NCBI RefSeq assembly: GCF_009711465.1
Contig: NZ_SMME01000847.1
Span: 742-44,998, forward strand
Direction: 5' to 3'
Length of the DNA: 44,257 nt
Source of the DNA: Parendozoicomonas verongulae
Lineage (GTDB): Bacteria > Pseudomonadota > Gammaproteobacteria > Pseudomonadales > Endozoicomonadaceae
The notes under the pieces: model-generated
Told to the model about the DNA's origin: nothing
Database searches by the model: none
Seen by the model: only the letters and a program-made list of their open reading frames with translations
Made by a program: the position numbers and the translations under genes
Part shown: positions 40,084 through 44,257 of the stretch, in pieces
Position numbering within the stretch: position 1 is the stretch's first letter
Layout: the number at the start of each line of letters is the position of its first letter

Positions 40084-42183
40084 ATGAGCGCAATCAGCAT
40101 CAAATCTGTTCTTACCGGTCTCGGCAAGCGTAATGACCTTATGCTCGCAGTGATGTTGGTTTTCATCATTGTGCTGATTATTCTGCCAATGCCCACGGTG
40201 CTGGTGGATTTGTTAATTGCTACCAATATGGGTATCTCCACAATCCTTCTTATGACGGCTATTTACCTCAAAGGGCCGTTGGAGTTTTCCTCTTTCCCAT
40301 CAGTATTGTTGATAACAACACTTTTCCGGTTGGCGCTTTCGATAACTACGACTCGTTTGATTCTGCTGGAAGGTGATGCCGGTGAGATCGTATATACGTT
40401 CGGAAACTTTGTTGTGGGCGGCAACTTGACGGTGGGGGTCGTAATCTTCTTGATTATTACCATCGTACAGTTTCTGGTCATTACAAAAGGTTCGGAACGG
40501 GTGGCAGAAGTAGCAGCCCGCTTCTCTCTGGATGGTATGCCGGGTAAGCAAATGAGTATCGACGCGGATATGCGTGGCGGTGCCATTGATATGGAAGAGG
40601 CGCAGAGGCGACGTGGCTTGGTAGAGAAAGAATCCCAGCTTTATGGTTCCATGGATGGTGCCATGAAGTTCGTTAAGGGGGACGCAATTGCTGGCCTGAT
40701 CATCATCTTCGTGAATATTGCTGCAGGTGTGAGTATAGGTGTTTTCAACAAAGGTTTGCCTGCCGGTGAAGCGTTGCAGCTTTACTCCATTCTGACCATC
40801 GGCGACGGCCTGATCTCCCAGATTCCGGCTCTGCTGATCTCTATTACCTCCGGTATTATCGTAACCCGAGTGTCCAATGAAGAAGCTACAGACCTGGGTA
40901 GTGAGATTGGTGGACAGCTCTTGAATAAGCCCAAAGCGCTTATAGTGGGGGGTGGCCTTTTACTGGGTTTTGCAATGGTTCCAGGCTTCCCGACTCTTAC
41001 TTTCCTCAGTCTGGCTGGCATTATTGGTGGAGGTGGCTTTTACATTCTCAAGAAAGCAGGCAATGAGGATGTGGGTGGAGGAAGTGACGGTGGTATTCCT
41101 GCTATGCAGGCCGCTGCTTCAGGAAAGCCTGATAAAAACCAGCGGCTAGATCAGCAAGAAGAGTTCACTCAAACACTGCCATTGATTATTGATGTGCCTA
41201 CATCTTTGCAGCAGCGGCTTGATACAGCGGAGTTGAACGAAGAATTACTGAAAGTGCGTAAGGCGCTCTATATGGACTTAGGGGTTCCATTCCCCGGTAT
41301 TCACTTGCGCTTTAATGATTCGCTGGAAGATGATCACTACAGCGTAATGCTCAATGAAGTGCCGGTAGCTCACGGTCATTTCCGGGAAGGCTATGTATTT
41401 GCCCGGGAGCAGTCCGAGCATTTGGATATGCTGAAAATCCCTTATGAAACAGGCGAACAGTTTATCCCTAACCTTGACACCCTCTGGGTCAGAGAGAGCG
41501 ATAAAGGCGCACTGGAAAATGCCGGTGTGAGCTTTATGAGTGACTCCCAGATTCTCACCAACCACCTGGCCTTTGTGCTCAAGAAATATGCGGAAGATTT
41601 CATCGGAATTCAGGAGACCCGCTTCCTTCTTGAGAAGATGGAGGACTCCTTTGGTGAGCTGATAAAAGAAGTTCAGCGTCTGATACCTGTGAATAAGATT
41701 GCGGAAATTTTCCAGCGTCTCGTATCGGAAGATATTTCCATCCGAAACCTGAGAACTATCCTTCAATCCCTGGTGATCTGGGGTCACAAGGAAAAGGAAG
41801 TGGTTCAGCTTACGGAGTACGTGCGTGGCAGCCTCAAGCGGTTTATCAGTTACAAGTACAGCAACGGACAGAACATTCTTCCGGTATACCTGCTTGATCA
41901 GGACTTAGAAGACACCATTCGCAGTGGTATCCGTCAAACGTCAGCGGGTGCCTACCTGGCCCTTGATCCAACGGTTACGGCACGGTTTGTGGAAAAGGTA
42001 AAAACAACGGTTGGTAAAATCGGCCATCTGGATCACAAGCCCGTGATGATCACAGCCATGGATATTCGCCGGTATGTGCGCAAGCTGCTGGAAGCGGAAG
42101 TGTATGAACTGGCGGTTCTTTCTCATCAGGAACTGACGGAAGAAATTACCGTGCAGCCCCTTGGTCGTATCTCTCTTACATAA
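40084..42183 (+). CDS. sctV: T3SS export gate protein SctV
   Basis: SctV (699 aa) is the LcrD/FlhA-family export gate. The N-terminal half has about eight membrane helices from residue 18 to about 330. It includes the FHIPEP-type segment [32 protein letters not shown] at about 148. The cytoplasmic C-terminal half (about 355-699) forms the nonameric ring where chaperones and the gatekeeper dock. Length is normal. The stop codon is the first three bases of a 164-bp inverted-repeat element. No ribosome site is strong at the ATG; it may be coupled to sctY. Confidence 0.96.
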   Translation: MSAISIKSVLTGLGKRNDLMLAVMLVFIIVLIILPMPTVLVDLLIATNMGISTILLMTAIYLKGPLEFSSFPSVLLITTLFRLALSITTTRLILLEGDAGEIVYTFGNFVVGGNLTVGVVIFLIITIVQFLVITKGSERVAEVAARFSLDGMPGKQMSIDADMRGGAIDMEEAQRRRGLVEKESQLYGSMDGAMKFVKGDAIAGLIIIFVNIAAGVSIGVFNKGLPAGEALQLYSILTIGDGLISQIPALLISITSGIIVTRVSNEEATDLGSEIGGQLLNKPKALIVGGGLLLGFAMVPGFPTLTFLSLAGIIGGGGFYILKKAGNEDVGGGSDGGIPAMQAAASGKPDKNQRLDQQEEFTQTLPLIIDVPTSLQQRLDTAELNEELLKVRKALYMDLGVPFPGIHLRFNDSLEDDHYSVMLNEVPVAHGHFREGYVFAREQSEHLDMLKIPYETGEQFIPNLDTLWVRESDKGALENAGVSFMSDSQILTNHLAFVLKKYAEDFIGIQETRFLLEKMEDSFGELIKEVQRLIPVNKIAEIFQRLVSEDISIRNLRTILQSLVIWGHKEKEVVQLTEYVRGSLKRFISYKYSNGQNILPVYLLDQDLEDTIRSGIRQTSAGAYLALDPTVTARFVEKVKTTVGKIGHLDHKPVMITAMDIRRYVRKLLEAEVYELAVLSHQELTEEITVQPLGRISLT

Positions 42184-42344
42184 GTACCCAAAGCATTGCT
42201 TTCGCATAGTCTGGCGGCGTCTTTTTCCGCCCTTTCTGCGTCACAACCCTGGTCACGTAGCGGGCTACGCTCCCGACGTTCCTCCTTGAAGAGTGAAAAA
42301 ATCTACCCGCCATCATGATGCGAAAGCAATGATCCGGGTACTTA
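42181..42344. repeat. 164-bp inverted-repeat (MITE-like) element after sctV
   Basis: Three pairs of arms nest: TAAGTACCC (42181-42189) with GGGTACTTA (42336-42344), CATTGCTTTCGCAT (42194-42207) with ATGCGAAAGCAATG (42318-42331), and TGGCGG (42212-42217) with CCGCCA (42307-42312). There is no coding frame inside. A second small palindrome lies in the middle (near 42256-42272). The outer ends look like terminal repeats of a non-autonomous element. It supplies the sctV stop codon and may serve as its terminator. Confidence 0.75.
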
Positions 42345-42359
42345 AGAAAAGTTATTTGG

Positions 42360-42899
42360 TTAGTTTGGCTTGGTAGGTTCGTCTTCGTTCAGGCGGGCAT
42401 AAACAAACTGATCGTAAAACTCATCATTTTTGAAGATATTCTTGCGGAATACACCTTCCAGTTGAAAACCGCACTTTTGCAAAACCTTCTGTGAAGGGAT
42501 GTTGTACTCTACCACATCGGCAAAAATGCGCTTAAGGCCCTTCTCCTGAAAACAGTAATCCACCATCCAATTCACGGCCTTGGTCATCAGGCCATTGCCC
42601 CAGTACGCTTCACCGATCCAAAAGCCGATCTCTGCGCTGTAACGATGAACGTCCGGTTGAACCACTATGCCGATTTCGCCAATAGCTTCTTTACTATTTG
42701 CGATAACAAAGCGGTTTTCTGCTTCGTTGTCTCGCACGTACTGAATCCAGTTACGAGCCAGTTCAATGGTATAAGGGCTGGGAAAGCACTCCCTTTGGTT
42801 TATGGCGATATTGGGGTTATCACCATTACGGGACAGCCCTGAGGCATCGCCGTAAAGGAAGTTACGAATAATAAAACCATCACCCAGTGGCTGTTCCAT
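42360..42899 (-). CDS. GNAT family acetyltransferase, RimJ/RimL-like
   Basis: I chose the ATG at 42899 (179 aa), with AGGA ten bases upstream; a TTG six codons earlier is open too. The GNAT fold is visible: motif A IGFWIGEAYWGNGLMTKAVNWMVDY (acetyl-CoA binding), followed by VVEYNIPSQKVLQKCGFQLEGVFRK, which is typical of RimJ/RimL or SpeG-like N-acetyltransferases. The substrate cannot be told. It lies outside the secretion locus on the opposite strand and does not look cotranscribed with anything. Confidence 0.85.
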   Translation of the reverse strand: MEQPLGDGFIIRNFLYGDASGLSRNGDNPNIAINQRECFPSPYTIELARNWIQYVRDNEAENRFVIANSKEAIGEIGIVVQPDVHRYSAEIGFWIGEAYWGNGLMTKAVNWMVDYCFQEKGLKRIFADVVEYNIPSQKVLQKCGFQLEGVFRKNIFKNDEFYDQFVYARLNEDEPTKPN

Positions 42900-42968
42900 A
42901 GCCTTGAAATCCTGCAATTATCTACAGGGTATGTATCGGCGGGAGGACGTGAAGATATATAGGAAAAT

Positions 42969-43006
42969 ACCCCAATAAAGCTTGCCAGAGCATTTTGGGG
43001 TGTTTT
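42969..43006. terminator. Orphan stem-loop terminator
   Basis: ACCCCAA (42969-42975) and TTGGGGT (42995-43001) form a stem extended inward by a GC pair and A/T pairs. It is followed by GTTTTT on the plus strand and by ATTTTCC on the minus strand. No intact gene feeds into it on either strand. Confidence 0.6.
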
Positions 43007-43071
43007 TGTGGGTTAAACCTTCAACGTCTATTCAACGTTAACGGTCAGAGTAACTTTCAGAGGAGTACTGC

Positions 43072-43341
43072 ATGGGGGCAGATAGATATGTCAGGAGGCT
43101 TATTCTGGCTGAGATTGTGTTGGGTTTTGTGAGATAGGCAATAGAGTCGGTAAATGGCTATCCTCTCAAGCTATTGAAATATATGGGATTAATACGATCG
43201 TATGAATTAGTTCACCATAATTTACTTGGTAAATGGATCCCTCATAGGTTCTGCAGAGTCGTGCAATTTGTTGGTGAGTTATTTTTTTCTTATTTATCAA
43301 ATACTTATTGCGTTTTCTTTGCGCTCGAAAATATTCTATGA
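43072..43341 (+). pseudogene. Small interrupted reading frame
   Basis: An ATG at 43072 with a good AGAGGAG eight bases upstream opens a frame that stops at codon 22 (TAG) and then reads on to codon 89. The pieces, MGADRYVRRLILAEIVLG and a second part containing SVNGYPLKLLKYMGLIRSY, look protein-like but match nothing I recognise. It may be a decayed gene, or chance. Confidence 0.25.
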
Positions 43342-43463
43342 ATTCATAACCAAAGCCTCAGTTCTTTCTGCGGTTAGCGAAGCACTCGATATCTTGGGGA
43401 TAGGTTCTGTGCGAGGTGATTTTTAACGAGCCATTTGTGCTTGGGTTCGTGAAAAAGCAAGCG

Positions 43464-43885
43464 TCAGATAAACCCATCCACCTCAATTGATATCACTCCC
43501 GGATACTCAAGTCTTTCATTGGCTTTGGGGGCACTACGTCCCGCAAATGTGATTTCTGATCCCGGCACATTAAAGCCTGGCGCAAAAGCTGTCTGGCTCA
43601 GGTTGGATATGCCCGCAAATACGATTTATTCATTAAGTCCTTTGGCTACTAGCTGTGTCGCTATTTCCAAGAGTTGGAAAACTCTTCACCCCAGTCCTCT
43701 AGTAAGCGCACGGGAAACCCCACCTGCTGCCAATCAATCTCACTGGTAAGGACTTGAAAGTACCTGATGCCCTATTGATAGGGGAAGATGGGGTTCCCCA
43801 TGCGCTTACCATGCTCTTGGCTGACGATGTAGCCTTTACCTCAAATCGCCTCAAGGTTGTCTGCCAGCTCCCTGTGGTTGATCAC
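43464..43885 (-). pseudogene. Possible decayed gene
   Basis: Reading the minus strand from about 43885 gives protein-like text broken by stops at 43841-43843 and 43772-43774, a frameshift near 43665-43680, and another stop at 43626-43628. Pieces include EIDWQQVGFPVRLLEDWGEEF, then EIATQLVAKGLNE, then SNLSQTAFAPGFNVPGSEITFAG, ending EVDGFI. I do not recognise the family. The overlapping plus-strand frame is also open in part, so the strand is not certain. Confidence 0.25.
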
Positions 43886-44156
43886 GCCCAGACATAGACT
43901 ACTTCCCCCTATACCCCTTCCTTTTGCAGCCTCACTTCCCGGTTAAAAATGTTTGCTTTGTTCCGCACGAACTCATTTTCCTTGCAGGTTTCCGAAAAAA
44001 AGATTGTGCATGCTCTGTATTTCTCTGCCTGTGGTAAGTATTTTTAGGCTTTATATCATTTTTTCTACTTGCTTCGCTGTATTAGGGCGCAAAGGAGAGT
44101 GAGTTGGTGTTCATTTGCTCATTTGTTCAATGTGCACAAAAGTAAATCAGGTCTAT

Positions 44157-44257
44157 ATGGTAATGGCGATAAAGTTTTTAACGAAATCTTTTTTAATGGT
44201 TTTATGTTTTTTTAGTTTTGGAGATGCCTTCGCTAGTGAAAGTTCATTGGATGATGT
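44157..44257 (+). CDS. N-terminus of a secreted protein, cut by the window end
   Basis: The ATG at 44157, five bases after AGG, opens a frame that continues past the window edge. The 33 visible residues form a typical signal peptide: a lysine-containing n-region (IKFLTKS), a hydrophobic core (FLMVLCFFSFG) and a cleavage site after DAFA. An ATG at 44163 is an alternative. What follows (SESSLDDV) gives no hint of function. Confidence 0.6.
   Translation, partial: MVMAIKFLTKSFLMVLCFFSFGDAFASESSLDD

Larger units (their letters stand above)
42900..44156. other. Right-flank region with no clear intact gene
   Basis: About 1.25 kb between the acetyltransferase and the edge gene. It holds an orphan terminator (42969-43006), a direct repeat of TTCAACGT 11 bases apart (43020-43038), a small interrupted frame (43072-43341) and a possible decayed gene on the minus strand (43464-43885). 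Base composition is more A+T rich in 43180-43340 than in the core genes. Confidence 0.5.

Noticed and set aside
43226..43426. 66-codon frame starting at TTG
   Set aside because: No ribosome site, A+T-rich region, no recognisable features; overlaps the interrupted frame at 43072.
43519..43749. 76-codon frame on the plus strand
   Set aside because: Reads like a shadow frame rich in Ser/Pro/Ala with no start signals.
43705..43898. Plus-strand frame with LLADDVAF resembling a reverse-transcriptase motif
   Set aside because: Only one short motif is present, no other RT segment is found, and the opposite strand is an equally good reading.

Overview
The window looks like a chromosomal segment of a marine, host-associated gammaproteobacterium of the Oceanospirillales type. 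An Endozoicomonadaceae/Hahellaceae-like organism is my best guess. The basis is pseudomonad-like synteny of housekeeping blocks (pilMNOPQ-aroKB-gltBD-hemE, and dsbD-aroQ-accBC-prmA-dusB-fis-purHD) next to a type III secretion locus. Taxonomy is inferred from gene order and protein character only.

Left part (1-26971) is core genome. It opens inside pilM and runs through the type IV pilus assembly genes pilN, pilO, pilP and pilQ, then aroK and aroB (shikimate pathway), gltB and gltD (glutamate synthase), a convergent ridA, and hemE. From 14374 to 26329 everything is on the minus strand, read right to left: ppa, dsbD, aroQ, accB, accC, prmA, a zinc-ribbon/DUF3426 membrane protein, dusB, fis, purH, purD. 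A two-CBS-domain protein (26552-26971) is divergent from ppa. Several junctions carry clean stem-loops.

Middle part (27141-42183) is a type III secretion (T3SS) locus of about 15 kb with 16 genes. In order: an unrecognised 489-aa Ser/Pro-rich protein with one hydrophobic patch; an EspA/SseB-like filament or tip protein; an LcrH/SycD-type chaperone; a YopB/SseC-like and a YopD/SseD-like translocator; the gatekeeper pair SctW and TyeA with a SycN-like chaperone; SctI, SctJ, SctK, SctL; the secretin SctC on the opposite strand; then SctX, SctY, SctV. The gatekeeper and export-gate genes (sctW-tyeA-sycN, sctI-J-K-L, sctX-Y-V) follow the Yersinia Ysc plan. The secreted-filament and translocator block follows the SPI-2 sseB-sscA-sseC-sseD plan. 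The locus is therefore a mosaic. SctC carries an N-terminal LysM domain, which is unusual. No needle (SctF), SctD, ATPase (SctN), SctQ or SctR/S/T/U is present, so the rest of the machine must be encoded elsewhere.

Right part (42184-44257) is a flank with signs of decay. It holds a 164-bp inverted-repeat element starting exactly at the sctV stop codon (a short relative follows the sctL stop), a GNAT acetyltransferase, an orphan terminator, about 1.1 kb of mostly non-coding or decayed sequence, and the first residues of a secreted protein that runs off the edge.
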